Shown piece after piece: positions 33,959 to 45,984 of a DNA stretch of 64,000 bases. The number at the start of each line of letters is the position of its first letter. Within the stretch, counting starts at the first letter, position 1. The stretch lies in the NCBI GenBank assembly GCA_015501055.1, contig JADNYV010000044.1, forward strand, positions 62,001-126,000, given 5' to 3'. The notes beneath the pieces were generated by a model. That model was not told where the DNA came from. It ran no database searches and saw only the letters and a list, made by a program, of their open reading frames with translations. A program made the position numbers and the translations under genes. The stretch is from Mucidula mucida. Taxonomy: Eukaryota > Basidiomycota > Agaricomycetes > Agaricales > Physalacriaceae.

Positions 33959-35008
33959 ATGTCCAAACGGAAAACAAACCAGGACGACGCTGACAGCGAT
34001 TCTGATGTTGTAAGGCTTTTGTACACCGAGTTTTGATACGTACTCAACAAAGCACTTAGTAGAGTTTTGTTGATGTTACTTTCGACTTTTTCGATCTCAA
34101 TCCGGATATCGACTATCAAGGCCTGAAAAAATTGGCCGTACAATTGTTTCAACGCGATGCAGAGAGCTTGAATCCGCACGAGCTGGTTGAGCTTGTTCTG
34201 AGCCAACCTAAGATGGGAACTACAATCAAACTGGACGACAAAGATAGTGATCCATATGCAATTCTGACTGTGCTCAACATGCATGTACACAAGGTGCGCA
34301 ATATCTGCTCAGTGTGTATGTTGATATTGACCTTCAATAGGAAAATCCATTCATCAAGGCACTAGCAGCGTATTGTCTTGAGAAATCAAAGATGGATTCG
34401 GCATTTCACACAACGCTGCAGGCCCTGTTTTCGCAGACCGAGAAACACGTCGGATTCATTCTGTGCGAACGTCTGCGAAATATGCCAGTCCAAGTTATCC
34501 CGCCAATGTACCGGATGTTGACGGAGGAAATGAAGCAAGCAGTCGACCAGGTATGTTGTATGCAAAGTTGTCCGTGGTTGCTAAACGAGTCGTAGAACGA
34601 GCCTTACAACTTCTCACACTTCTTGATCATTTCGCGGACGTACCACTTGACTGAGGCTGACGAGACATTCCTGTCCTCCACCCAACCAAAACCACGATCG
34701 TCGAAAAAGTCTAAAAAGGCAAAGATTCCACAGGCGCCATCGATGAGTAGACCTAGCGATGGTATATATTCGTTTCATCCCGAGGACGACCTTATAAAAC
34801 AAGTTAGTCGTTTGTTGCAAGTGGAAATGGGATGCTAATCTGTCGATAGGCATCACTACACTTTGCGGATTACACGTTTTCTGCACCCGCTGAGCCGCGT
34901 AACGAGGAATCATTTGGCCTGGACACGAGAGGCAGGCTCATGCTTGTCCCGTCCGAGAATTACGTGCCGTTGGTAGAAAGGATGTTAGAGACATTCGCGG
35001 TTGCTTGA
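33959..35008 (+). CDS. BCP1: BCP1/BCCIP family protein
   Basis: Nuclear protein that in yeast acts in nuclear export and as a chaperone for ribosomal protein Rpl23. Five exons (33959-34009, 34063-34293, 34341-34550, 34596-34802, 34850-35008) join exactly to 285 residues, the usual size. Family features: an acidic start MSKRKTNQDDADSDSDV, then DVTFDFFDLNPDIDYQGLKK, VLSQPKMGTTIKLDDKDSDP, YAILTVLNMHVHK, GFILCERLRNMPVQVIPPMY, NEPYNFSHFLIISRTYHL, a basic linker with KKSKKAK, YSFHPEDDLIKQ and GRLMLVPSENYVPLVERMLE. No defects were seen. A damaged copy of its 3' end lies at 36825-37045. Its promoter carries a telo-box-like motif. Confidence 0.93.
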
Positions 35009-35388
35009 ACCTTGTGGGTATATCTTTTAAGTCCCAACGAATGTATACTTTTCTTGTAGACTGGACACCAGTCGCTTTACCAAGCCGGTCGGTTCTGGGT
35101 GATCATCTCTCCTTCCTCAACGACTACGTCTAATGCTGCCCCACGTTCATCGTTTTCTAGCGAAAGCTACTTCATTTTACCTCAATTCTCCGTTGACTCT
35201 TGGCCCTCAACACCGTTTCATGCAGACACGGCAGTTGCTGATTGTTTCATCAACCACTGTAATTGTCCAGGTACTTGATTGCACCTGCTAACAGCTCTTC
35301 AAACTACCCGCTCCCCGACTCGAGCTAACCGCTGCCCAACAACAACCTGCGCTAATCGCTCCTGTATAAATGCACCCTCATGCTTCAA

Positions 35389-36268
35389 TAGCCAGGTAAC
35401 CTGACCTACTAGTATGAGCAAGCGTCGATACAGTAGGCCAGGTAAATCTGAGTTTAAATTTGGCGTGAACATGTCGTTGGAAATTCGCAGAGATCGGTCC
35501 GACTTCCTATATGCCGTATAAGGAAATAAATTCTGCAGTCTTAAAAGGCAACGTTCGTCGTAGCAGCATCCAGGTCGCGCCCAGTATGCATAAGCATGCC
35601 AGAATGACTTTGTGCATGTAACAGATATATTCCAGGTAAGTAATGACTTCAAACCCCCGTTATGCCGCGTTGAAGTTTCCATCTGTCCACCGGTAGCTTG
35701 ATACGCTGATTAGCACGCTATGCTGCCGTTCCCGACGAGACTTGTCCATCTGATCCATCTCAAATCAGTTCTCCAACTCTGCCAACCCTCTGGAATGTCA
35801 TAGTATCATTGAAAACTGGGTTCACATCGTCTACAAGACTGCTAGCTGAGAGGGGATCAGCGAAGAGGCTGGGGCACAGCTAGTTTGGGACGTCGTTGGC
35901 ATCAACACGCGCAATTGGAAGTCGGCGATGCTCGTGGATGCGTAGTATATAACATGCTACACTGCCTGGGGTTGGAGTGCATCCCAGAGGGACATCTAGT
36001 GAAGTTTTCATCAGTATATAGTTGAGATTCAGTGTAATATATGTACTCTTGTCAATTGGGACCTCGGAGGGAAGTGTGAACACCACAAACAAGTCCGCTG
36101 CGAGACGTTAGAATTTGCGGAAAGAATTTATTTCCTTATACGGCATATAGGAAGTCGGACCGATCTCTGCGAATTTCCAACGACATGTTCACGCCAAATT
36201 TACACTCAGATTTACCTGGCCTACTGTATCGACGCTTGCTCATACTAGTAGGTCAGGTTACCTGGCTA
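35389..36268. mobile_element. 880-bp non-autonomous TIR transposon (MITE-like)
   Basis: Terminal inverted repeats of 146 bp (35389-35534 and 36123-36268) are almost identical; the only mismatch I noticed is T against G in GAGT(T/G)TAAATTT. The ends read TAGCCAGGTAACC...GGTTACCTGGCTA. A perfect 9-bp target-site duplication, ATGCTTCAA, flanks it (35380-35388 and 36269-36277). The interior of about 590 bases has no convincing gene. The TIR shares TATGAGCAAGCGTCGA, CCAGGTAAATC, GGCGTGAACAT and GGTCCGA with the gene-carrying element at 61681. A 9-bp duplication fits Mutator-like elements (typically 8-11 bp) but does not prove that superfamily. Confidence 0.93.
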
Positions 36269-36639
36269 ATGCTTCAAGTGCAAAGGCCTGATCCAACAAC
36301 TTCACATACTGATGCTGCAACAAGCACTTGAAGTCAAGTAACCATTTCGCCATATCAACTGTATCTTTTTTTCTGGCAGGATGTCTCTGATCACTGTATG
36401 CTTTGAGTGTCCCTCCTAGCTCTGAAGGATCTTGCTTTGCACCGCGTCGGAAAACTCCTCCTACAACATGGGTGTCGCGATCCCTAGCGCCTATTAAGAT
36501 TGTTGCCCTCACAGACCTTGCCCGAACCCTACTATACTACCAACTGCCACAGCGCTAATCCCAGGACCACAAATTAATATCTCTCTTGGACGAGGTACAA
36601 GTTTGAGGGAGATTGAGGTTAGTGCTACCAGCGAGGCGC

Positions 36640-37045
36640 GTGGCGATCACCTCTCCTGCATCGAGGACTACGATTTCACTCTCTAATCTTGCTCCACACT
36701 CATCGTTGACTAGCGAAAGCTACTTCGTTTTCCTTAACCATCCCCCCTTGCTATCCGGACGAAGGAGTGTGTTACGATCCCTGCTGCGGTGTCCTCATCT
36801 CAAAAAACCGAGCGAACTGGTTCTTAATCTGAGGACGATCTCATAGAACAAGTTCGTCGTCTTCCTTACGCGGCTGTCGGATGCTAATTTGTCGGTAGGC
36901 ATCACTTTATGGTCTGATCACGACAGGCAGGCTCATACTCATCCCTTCAGAGAATTACATGCCGTTGGTGGAGAGGATGCTAGAGACATTCGCGGTTGCT
37001 TGAACCTCTTGTGTATATTTTGTAAGTCTTGACCAATGTATACTT
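36640..37045 (+). pseudogene. Decayed partial copy of the BCP1 3' end and downstream DNA
   Basis: 36825-37045 matches the end of BCP1 exon 4, intron 4 and exon 5: GAGGACGATCTCATAGAACA, GATGCTAATTTGTCGGTAGG, AGGCAGGCTCAT, then GAGAATTACATGCCGTTGGT and GAGACATTCGCGGTTGCTTG. It has an internal deletion and many substitutions. 36640-36740 matches the DNA just downstream of BCP1 (35085-35185: TAGCGAAAGCTACTTC). So a segment was duplicated and then eroded. The TIR transposon at 35389-36268 lies between the two copies. Confidence 0.8.
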
Positions 37046-37224
37046 TCCCTCGTTCTTTCGCAGCGCTTGAACTCGTCAACTTATTTTTGAACTGTCACGG
37101 TCCGATTACATCCGAGCATTTACCGCGGCCTATCTTATCTGCGCGTCAGGAATAGGAGCCCGAAGATCCGTTTTCTTCCCCTCATGGTGTCGCATCTCAT
37201 CTCCTCTTCTTATCCTCCACTTTC

Positions 37225-39188
37225 ATGGTTCTCCGTCTTCTAGCGCGCCATGTCAGAATACCCAAAGGACGCCCATCTGGGCATAGATTCCTCAGCAACA
37301 ATGGACCCACACCTGCGCGCCGACGAGTCGGGCTCGTCGCTGCTGCTATCGCTGTCGGATCATCGCCGCTCTTCTTGATGTCGACGGTGCAAGCAGACTC
37401 GGGCGATCAGGCTTTGGCGTCGGGACCGAGCAAGGCGTCCCGCCTGCGCGACCTCCTCCGCACGTACATCGTGTACACCATGTGCCAATCGGAAACACTC
37501 GTGGATAACTCGCCTAAGCTACTTTCCATCCTCACAAGCATACCCGGTGTTAAACAGGTCACGGAGGCTTTGGTCCGAATAACTTTCTTCAATCAGGTGT
37601 GTGCTTAATCTTCTCTTTTTCGAAACTGAGCCTGTTAGTTTGTGGGTGGGGACACCGCGGATGAGACTGTCCCGTTGCTTAATGACCTGAGGGCGATGAA
37701 CATTGGCACGTTGTTTGCGTATTCGGTCGAGGTGGACGAGAATGAGGCGACAGCGGAGCGGGAACAGGCTGCGAAACGAAATGGAGGGCTGCCTACATAT
37801 AAACGTTCCGTCGAAGAGATGATTCGATGCATCGATGTTGCGGCGGACTTTGAGGATGGTATCCTGGGCAGTACGCCCGTGGGACGTAGGACATGGGTTG
37901 CTATCAAGATGGTTCGTTTCTTCTTCTCCATTGACAGGACTGCGAAGTTGACGCCATGATAGACTGCTCTTTTACCTGATGCTAAAGCTCTAGTCCATTT
38001 ATCTCAGGCAATCATCGACTCACGTAAGAAATCACCTATACCCTTCCCTGGATGTCCTCAGCGCACGGATCTTGACGTGTTATACGGACCCACACCGACA
38101 AAGATCATGGCACCGGAAGACGTCGAGGCGCTCCGTGATCTTCATGGGGATCTGGTTCAGATTTGCCGACGTGCAAAGGAAAGAGGTGTGAGGATCATTA
38201 TCGATGCGGAGTATAGGTATGTTTTGTTGATCTGCGCTGTGAACATGGTCTCGATATTGCCGTCATCAGTTGGTACCAGCCGGCGGTCGACGCGTTCCAA
38301 ACCTCTCTTATGCGCGAATTCAACAAGCTTGATGGGAAAGGCTCTGTTCAACCTCTTATATACGGTACATACCAGGCATACCTTCGTCGGTGAGCAATCT
38401 TTCGATCGCTTCTCCCAATTTAGATTCTGATTTCCTGTCTACTGCAGTACTCCGCTCAACTTGGTGCAATCTTTCGCGGAAGCCGAAGCCGGCGGGTACG
38501 CATTAGGCGTGAAGCTTGTTCGTGGCGCATACCATCCTCACGAGATAGCCGCGCACATCGGACGCCCGAAGTCTATCTCAATTTCTCCAGACGAGCTGCC
38601 TCCTGTATGGCTGCAGAAGGATGATACGGATAGGTGCTACAACGAGTGCGCAAAAGTCCTGGTCGGGAAAATCAAGGAGGACATCAGACGTGCGAAAGCG
38701 CAAAGAGTGGGCGTATTATTCGGAACGCACAACTGGACGAGCTCGAAGTTGATTTTGAAGGAACTTGTCGCGACGGGGTTGGGGAAGAGTGTTGGAGGAG
38801 AGCCAGAAAGCGATTTGGTCGTGCAGCTGGGGGATGAAGTGACGGAGCGACTGACGTTTGGGCAACTTTATGGTATGAGCGACGCGCTGACCGACTATCT
38901 GGTGAAGCATACGCGGTCTAATGCCCCGATGATTATCAAGTTCGTGTGCCGGACTTTAGTCCATCTGCAAAACAACTAATACGTGTTTTTCAGATATGTA
39001 CCTTATGGCGCTCTATCAGATGTAGGACACAGTCCCTCTTCTACATATAATTCTAATCTGACGACCCATAGGTGATGCCGTATCTTGGACGACGTGCTAT
39101 AGAGAACAAATCAGTATTGGGTAACGGAGCGGCAGCAGAGGAGCGAAGGAGGGCGGGGTATGAGATTAAGAAGTTGTTGTTTGGGTAG
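37225..39188 (+). CDS. PUT1: Proline dehydrogenase, mitochondrial
   Basis: FAD enzyme that oxidises proline to pyrroline-5-carboxylate, the first step of proline use as a nitrogen and carbon source. Seven exons (37225-37596, 37639-37911, 37963-38216, 38270-38389, 38448-38939, 38994-39021, 39072-39188) join to 551 residues with no frame problem. The start MVLRLLARHVRIPKGRPSGH is a mitochondrial presequence, followed by a hydrophobic LVAAAIAVGSSPLFLM. Conserved PRODH blocks are RTYIVYTMCQSETLVDNSP, GTLFAYSVEVDENEA, RGVRIIIDAEYSWYQPAVD, YALGVKLVRGAYHP, VGVLFGTHNWTS, YGMSDALTDYLVK, YVPYGALSDVMPYLGRRAIE and N. The next step (P5C dehydrogenase) is not in the window. Confidence 0.95.
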
Positions 39189-39650
39189 ACTAGACGGTCC
39201 TTGTTACTATTAGAAACAGATGGTGACACTGCATGCAATGGATGTAATGTTTTCTCTTCGATTTTGTGGGATTTGGGCGTTTATCATTCGCAGAGAGGTG
39301 ATGAAAGTTTCTTGGACTAGGCTCGAACTTGGATTTCTACTGATGAATCTAAAGTAGCACTGGGCATGTCATGACAGTGCAAACACGAAGAAGAGCCTGT
39401 AATCGTCACGCCACACAACTGGTGCGGCGTAGCGGTCTGTACTATTAATACTAATGGGCGATGACTTGACTAGGACGCAGAGAGCCATCGCACATGCTCA
39501 GGACATTCATTTCAGATCTAGCTATCTATCAGTGGAGATGCATTGCAGTGTTCGCAAAACGAGAAGAAGTCGCGTTTATTTAGTGAAATGTAACTTCTAA
39601 AAGGTTTTGGCAATGGTACTTTCGTTAATCTGAGGTAAATAGTGCGACTG

Positions 39651-40420
39651 CTACTGTTCACGATGCGGAGAAATTGGATCTCGCAGAGACTGAAGCAGAG
39701 ACGTCGACCGCTCGATAAACCGAAGCTCAGTCTCAAACGTGGCGCGTTCGTGTATAACAACTTCGGTTAAATAAGATGTCAAACTGTTGGCACGCGGGCC
39801 GACAACATAACGCGCCAAAGCGCGTTTCCAATGGGTATTCGGATACACTGAACGTATGGCCAGTCCAGCGTGTAAAAGCGAGTTTTTAGGCATCCGCGGA
39901 GGTATACTCCCGAAGAAGATTGATAATAATCAATGATAGTACCGATGTCGACGTCGGTCACAAGTTGGCCAGGGTCGTAAGCGTTAGCAGAGATGACGAA
40001 ATATGAAATCGGCGTACTGTCGATATAAAGGAGAGTTGATCCGGGGCCACGAATGCATGATGGTGCTTGGTGAGAGGAGAGGACTGCTTTGAAGACGAGA
40101 GATCTGGTACTCATGATATCTGGTCCGTAGACACTATGAAACTTGATGGCTAGTCGCGCAAGCGGAAGCCTCTGGAAAGTTTGCGCGTCCTCGGCGCTTG
40201 TGAGCTTCCATTGCCGTTTCATAACACTGGTTTGGTGGTACGATGTACGATCAAGCCAGTCTCGTCTTGTAAAAAAGGAATTGAGGCTCGCAAGAGATTT
40301 ATGCGGTGATGAAGACTTCCATTTCACAGAGTTTGGAAAGAATCTGGGCTTCCAGACGCGGTGGTAAACGCGAAATGCGGTGCAAATGATCAGAGTGATC
40401 TACATCGTTTGTTATACCTG
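39651..40420 (-). CDS. Possible F-box-like protein, frame-disrupted
   Basis: Low-certainty gene. The first readable block on the minus strand is HRISRLPPRLEAQILSKLCE, which resembles the LPxExxxxILxxL core of F-box domains that recruit SCF ubiquitin ligases. In a second frame follow FFTRRDWLDRTSYHQTSVMK and RLAIKFHSVYGPDIMSTRSL, and in a third frame SLTSYLTEVVIHERATFETE. Joining these needs either small introns I cannot place or single-base losses (near 40305 and 39880). It is either a broken gene or one with consensus errors. The start codon is not determined. Confidence 0.4.
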
Positions 40421-41022
40421 TTTGGATAAATGTTTGCGGCAAAATCTTCGACGTATGCTTGGCTAACTTTTCAGAGACAGAGTGTAAATGGATCGAGACG
40501 GAAGCAAATGTTACATGGCGGGAATGAGCTATTTCGGTAGTCAAGTCATATTTCACTGTAGACAGAACGAAAAAGGAGAAAAAGAAAGAGGACAAGGACC
40601 GAGCAGGTGAGCGTTACGGAAAAGGAATGTAGACGGTTCAGGTCACGAAGCACGGTCCCACGTGGGAATACTTCGTTGAACAACGAGCGCTGGCCACTTA
40701 GTAGCCTCGTTTCCTGCATTCTCCCACTGTTGTCGTCGTTGTCGACGTTGTGGTTGAGCACGTATTGCTCGCCGTCGTTGTCTCGCACGGTACCTAGGTC
40801 CGACGGCCCCATCTCGAGGCTTTGCGTCCCGATCACCAGAGATTCGAGTTTTTTGACATCTGTCTTGGTGTCTCCTTCCCTTTTGCTGCTCGCAGACCAC
40901 GATTTCTGCTCACCGCCGTTGCAGCCGTATATGCGCGTCGTTACTGCTGTAGGGCCAGTCCACGGAGCGACCGTCAGCGTACCCAGAGCCGAGCACCAGC
41001 CCCGGTGCCTCTTTTTCCGTTC

Positions 41023-44000
41023 ATGAACGTCAACCTGCGACCAGATATGCTTCGCCAACCAGGCATGGCCCAGCCGCCGATGATGGGCCTCGGCAGCGGG
41101 CCCTTCATGCAGTCTCCACCGCAGTCGGGTCCACAACAGCAGTCGATGGGTATCCCGCCAAACAATCCCCCGCCCATGGGCATGCTTCCGGGTCCGCCTA
41201 ATCCCAACCATCCCATGAACCCCCAACGCTACCCCATGCAGATGCAGCAGCAACAGCAGCAGCACCCACAAGGCGGCCAGCCACGCCAGATGATTATGCG
41301 ACAGGGTCCGCCCCAGATGAATCCCGCGGCCGGTGGTTCTCATATGGTACGTCGTGGCGCAATCCTCGCAGTCGTCTCTTCTCACTCGTTTTCTCGCTCC
41401 AGAGCCTTGGCTTTCCCCAAAATCATATGATGCATCAACCAGGGAACACGCTGGCTGCACGTCGGGGCGTATCACAAGGTCATCTCAGTCAAGGCGCGCC
41501 CCACCTTGGACCACCTATGCAGATGCAGCCCAATATGCCCGGCCAAATGCGCCAGCCACCACCCCAAACGATGCCCGGCCCCCCGATGCGGTCTGTGTCA
41601 TCTGGGCAAATGTCTCCCGAAATGTCTATGGGTATCGGGCGACAGGGCGGGAACCCAGGCATGCCGCAAAATATCAACCGGGCAGGATCAGCGCCGATGC
41701 CCATGTTGAACGGCATAAACCCTCCTTCACTCGCCCAGCCCCCCTCCATGCAAGGCGGCATGCCATCAGCACATCAGAACAACTTTCAGAGTCCCGGCGC
41801 GATGGGTATGCCGCACCATAATACTCAAATGTCCTCCTCTCCTCGTCCTCCGTCCCACCCGTCTTCTCAACCACCCAATATGAACATGGGACCTGGTCCG
41901 TCGAACCGCGTCTCAATGCCGCCTGACACTCCGATGGACTTTATGGATTTTTCTCCCCAGTCCTTCCCTTCTCAAGGAACCTCTAATGGAAACAACTCCT
42001 TCCCCTTCGTTCCGTCTTCTTCGACACCTCCAACTCAAATGGGTCCCTCCATGTCTCGATCAATGCCTCCAAATATGGGCAATACTCCGCCCAATCGGGG
42101 CCAGTTTCAGCCCACACCAGCCCAGCAGTTTGCAGAAATGCAAGGCTCGGGCATGCAGCAGGGTCCAGACAGTTATCCAAACTTCCCTATGGCACCTCCG
42201 CGTCCGCCGTCGCATAATCACCACCACAGTACGCCAATGCAACAACCTCCACCGCCTCCACACCCCCACTCGCCCCATATAGCCGATTCCATGAACCATT
42301 ACCCTCCACAACCGCATTCACGGCCCCAGTCTACAACTGGTCGACCTCCTTCTTCCCACGACGCTCGAGCCCAACAATTACCGCCGAACCCTGCGCTTGG
42401 TCCAGGACCTTCAACTGGCCGCTTACAGCCTCCACATCCTGGTCCCCAACAACAACCTGGTCCACCTCCACACCCTCCTCCATCTGTAAATCCTACCCAA
42501 CCGCATCCTCCACGACCACCTAACCAACCTCCCAACGCTTTTGGTGGACATGTGGGCTCTCCAGCATCTTCTTCGACTATGTCATCTTCCGATCAACAGG
42601 CGTCGACTTCTGGTCCCCGAATTGGCCTACCGTGAGTCCCGAGATATATTGTGTTCAATTAAATAGTTACTAATTGTTTTCGTCAATTCAGGCCCCAGCC
42701 AGGTCAACAACTTGTTGGGCAAGGCCAAGGCCTTATGCGATTATTACAGTTTAGCGGCAACCTGTCCAGCGAAACCCCAACAGTAAGTGTGTTTGACGTA
42801 CGTCATGTCCACTGCGAACTAATCTCCGTTGAAGAAATTGCAACTTTCATGGTGGAATGAGCTTATCAAGGAGTACTTTACACCCAAAGCCATCATGAAG
42901 ATAACTCTGTGGAAGGACAATCAAAAGACTGAGGCAAAACCTTTTGGTGCGGACCATCCTTCGCGTTCTGGAGCTTCGACTCACCTTGATCGACGTTTCG
43001 CAGAAATTGGGGTTCCTATACTACCCCGGTTTTTCCTGGTAACAACACAGTCCGGCGTCAAGTCAATGACGTTAACGCTAGATGGCGCGCGGGAGCGTAT
43101 ATACTCCCAAGGGCATTCTGTGGTCGAATGTGTCACCGCTGTCTGGACCTACCGGTACAAAAATGGCTACACGGTGACATTAAGAGGCCCGCTGACCGCA
43201 CATGTGGTGATAACTTCTCCTCATCCTGCTGGGACGACATCTTCGCACCAGGGCTATGTGCTGAAGTTTGAGGACTTTCAGTTTGATGCCAACTACCACG
43301 ACAAATACATCTCACTGGATGCTATTACGGGCCCGAAAGTGGTTATGACGGAGTCTCCCAAGACTCCGCGTTCGCGTAACACGCCTGCTCCAGGCGCTGT
43401 AAATGGTGCTACAACGCAGGAGGAAGAGGATAGGAAGTGGGAGGAGCCTCGGATCAGCATTGAGCGTGGATCGATACCGGGGGAACCAGTAAACGCGTTT
43501 GGGATCCCGCAAGCGACGATGCGATGTCTGGAGGTATGGCGCTCCAAGTGATTGTCTCATGCATGGCACTGATGAATATATTGTCTAGCTGGCAGAAAGT
43601 GTCGCCCAGATGACGGATCTGATAGGATTTGCCAGCGACACCCACTTGGGACCACTGGGTTTGTGGACTTCCTTCTGAGCTTCTTCTCATCCGAAGCTGA
43701 CGAAGTGATGGTAGAGGCGCTAAGCCAATTTGCGAATAGGCTTCGTGAGACGAATCCGCTTCCTCCACCGCATATGCTGAATGGCGCGAACCATATGACC
43801 TCAAATGGTATGATGCCATATCATTATACGCCTTTTGCGACGAACAATATGTCGACGACACTGTACTCCAGCGCACCACCGTCAGTGACCAACCCAGGCA
43901 GCATCTCGCATCCACCACCTCATCTCCAACCGCATACTCCCTCAACCATCATCAACTCTCCGCAAAACGCGCCCCCGTCTGCGAATAACTCGCCCCAGAA

Positions 44001-44214
44001 AGCGCACAAGACCATCCCTCAGCATCCCCAACAAAACGCTCCGTCGACCGCGTCGTCATCAACGCCGACGTCGACTGTCAACACGCCTGCATTGTCGAAT
44101 ACGTCGCTGAAGCGGAAACAACCTGTGGATTCTACCTCTCCCATAACGGACGCGGCACCTACAAGCAAGCGCAACACTCGAAAACGGCGGACTACAGGTA
44201 CCGGTGGCGGATAG
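41023..44214 (+). CDS. LIM-domain-binding transcriptional co-regulator (SEUSS/Adn1/Mfg1-like)
   Basis: Seven exons (41023-41346, 41403-42631, 42692-42782, 42835-42946, 43004-43533, 43589-43658, 43715-44214) join to 951 residues in frame. Residues 1 to about 530 are disordered and extremely rich in Pro, Gln, Met and Ser, typical of co-activator scaffolds. The LIM_bind core follows: LMRLLQFSGNLSSETPT, KLQLSWWNELIKEYFTPKAI, EIGVPILPRFFLVTTQSGVK, TYRYKNGYTVTLRGPLTAHV and LKFEDFQFDANYHDKYISLD, then ALSQFANRLRETNPLPPP. The intron at 42947-43003 is also open in frame but its removal restores the family sequence KPF-EIGVPI. The C-terminus carries a nuclear-type basic patch, KRNTRKRR. Fungal homologues act with Flo8/Mss11-type factors in development; that role is inferred here. 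Confidence 0.92.
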
Positions 44215-45013
44215 CATCTTTTTTTCCTTATCTCATCATCATCTGTCGTGTTGTTTTCTTTTTATATTTTTTGGCTGTCCGTTTGTTTGCTCTCCGATTT
44301 GCATCCTCCCAAGTTAATTTTTGTGCAACATAGAATGTAACTTAGTACACTACATGGATATATATATCTTACTTCTACCAGGAGACATTTTTTTTTTATG
44401 TTTTGTCATATTTATATCTTTTTTTTTCCTGTATTGTACTCATAGTAGCACTAGCGGTCTTTTTTTTCGGTGTCGAATCAGCAGTATTTGGTGTCGAAAT
44501 GGCGTCGCGGGAGAAAATGAGTTTTTGAATAGCATGGGTGCCTAAGCGTGACCTTGTGGTTCGTGGATCAGGATTGTTTTCGCTCTTTCCTCGCGTGTAC
44601 TTCCCTGCCACCAATTTTCCCAGAGTGGCTGGTGACGTTCCTCGACAACGGGACAGGTTGTGATGTTGGGGGTAGCACCGAAATGATTGCGAGTTATCAA
44701 GATGCCGAAATGTGTGGGTGATTTTTGTGTTTGAACGTCCAATTTGAGCTTTTTTCTAGTGGTGACAGGGGCTTGAAATATACCACTTGTAGCGCATTTG
44801 GCTTGACGCGTTATCTTAGTGGACAGAGATATCTAATTTAATTCATGCGTGCTATAAAGGCGCGATCGAGTTTCCAGATGTGTCTGGGTCGTGGCGTACG
44901 TTCCCGTTATGGAAACAATTGCCGCCGGCGTACATACGTGCATCCGAGCTTCGTGTCAACCATCACCACCACCTTCCTTCCTTCTCTTCTCTTTCTCCAT
45001 CTTCCGCCCGTCC
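44215..45013. other. Intergenic, no gene recognised
   Basis: About 800 bases starting with a T-rich 3' UTR of the LIM-binding gene, including several long T runs (44390-44470). It ends in the pyrimidine-rich promoter region of the ERV gene (CACCACCTTCCTTCCTTCTC at about 44965). No coding feature. Confidence 0.5.
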
Positions 45014-45984
45014 ATGGCGAAAATTCTCTCGCGATTCGCAAAGTCGTTCTTTGCCATCATAGCCGCGCTTGTATTTACCTCTCCTCCCCCTTGCTCGATC
45101 ATTAACTGAGGAAGTGCTCTGGCAGTTCGTAGTGGCAACGGTCGCGTTCCTACACCCACCCACAAGATCGTACATTGACCCATGGACTGGGGACTTGTTT
45201 GGCGAGGGCGGCGTCGAGGGGATGTTACACCGGAACCAGGAGTTTCCCTTCAAGGCTCATGATGGCGGGGCTGTTATTATGCCGCAGTTGGGCAATGCGA
45301 CAGCCAAGTGCGTTTCAAGATGTTTTCCTAGATTTGCGCCCCAGTGATGATGAATTGATGCAGAGCAGCGCTTGGGCGCGCGACTTGGAAGTTACTGTGA
45401 GGATGGAATAGTTTTCTTTGGGGGGCGGTCTATTGATGAATGAAGCAGACATACTATTACGCTGCGATTTCCAGAGGTACGCTTTGAGGCGCCTGTACCA
45501 TCTCTCTCTCACTTGTGTTCACCGTATGTAGAAACCTACGCAAGACGAACGTGAAGCGCTCAACTCGTACTTCCACCTCTTATCGAGGCTCTACCCTTGT
45601 GGCGAATGTGCCGCCGAATTTCAGAAGCTGCTGAAGCGCCTCCCTCCTCAAGTCAGTGTACCTCCAAACGCTAAATAATTCATTTCACCGAACTACTACT
45701 ATTAGACTTCATCACGACGAAGCGCCGCCCTCTGGTACTAGCCATTTTCCCCCCATCATTCATTCCCAAGCTGACGACATACATACAGGTTATGCTCATT
45801 ACACAACGAAGTCAACCAACGCTTAGGGAAGCCACACTTTGACTGTGCGCACCTCGATGCGGAATACGACTGTGGATGCGGCGACGAGCCTATAGGAAGT
45901 CCCCTGCCCATGATAGATGACTTGGAGCGCGATCTAAGCGAGGACGAGCTTACAGGTGTTGGCCTCATCAAAGGCGGTAGGTGA
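45014..45984 (+). CDS. FAD-linked sulfhydryl oxidase, ERV2-type (ER)
   Basis: Makes disulfides by passing electrons from thiols to oxygen via FAD. Seven small exons (45014-45070, 45126-45307, 45364-45396, 45449-45476, 45532-45651, 45706-45734, 45789-45984) join to 214 residues. An N-terminal signal anchor, ILSRFAKSFFAIIAAL with FVVATVAFL, created by splicing, points to the ER lumen rather than mitochondria. The ERV core shows ALGRATWKLLHTITLRFPE, the redox-active CGEC at 123-126, HNEVN at 155-159, and the structural CX16C pair (Cys152 and Cys169). A third Cys pair, CGCG, near the C-terminus is the likely shuttle disulfide. A mitochondrial ERV1 identity is less likely because of the membrane anchor. 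Confidence 0.92.

Noticed and set aside
35389..36268. A gene inside the 880-bp inverted-repeat element
   Set aside because: Frames at 35299-35682 and 36258-36512 run across TIR boundaries and encode nothing family-like; the element is treated as non-coding.
42060..42535. Trp/Gly-rich antisense frames opposite the LIM-binding gene
   Set aside because: Direct result of the Pro/Gln/Met-rich coding strand; no independent features.
42947..43003. Extra 19-residue segment (GADHPSRSGASTH...) in the LIM-binding domain
   Set aside because: It is in frame but has GT and AG ends, and its removal gives the family sequence KPFEIGVPIL; treated as an intron.
44390..44470. T runs after the LIM-binding gene as a Pol III terminator of a small RNA
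   Set aside because: No upstream A/B box or tRNA-like fold was found; more likely 3' UTR sequence.
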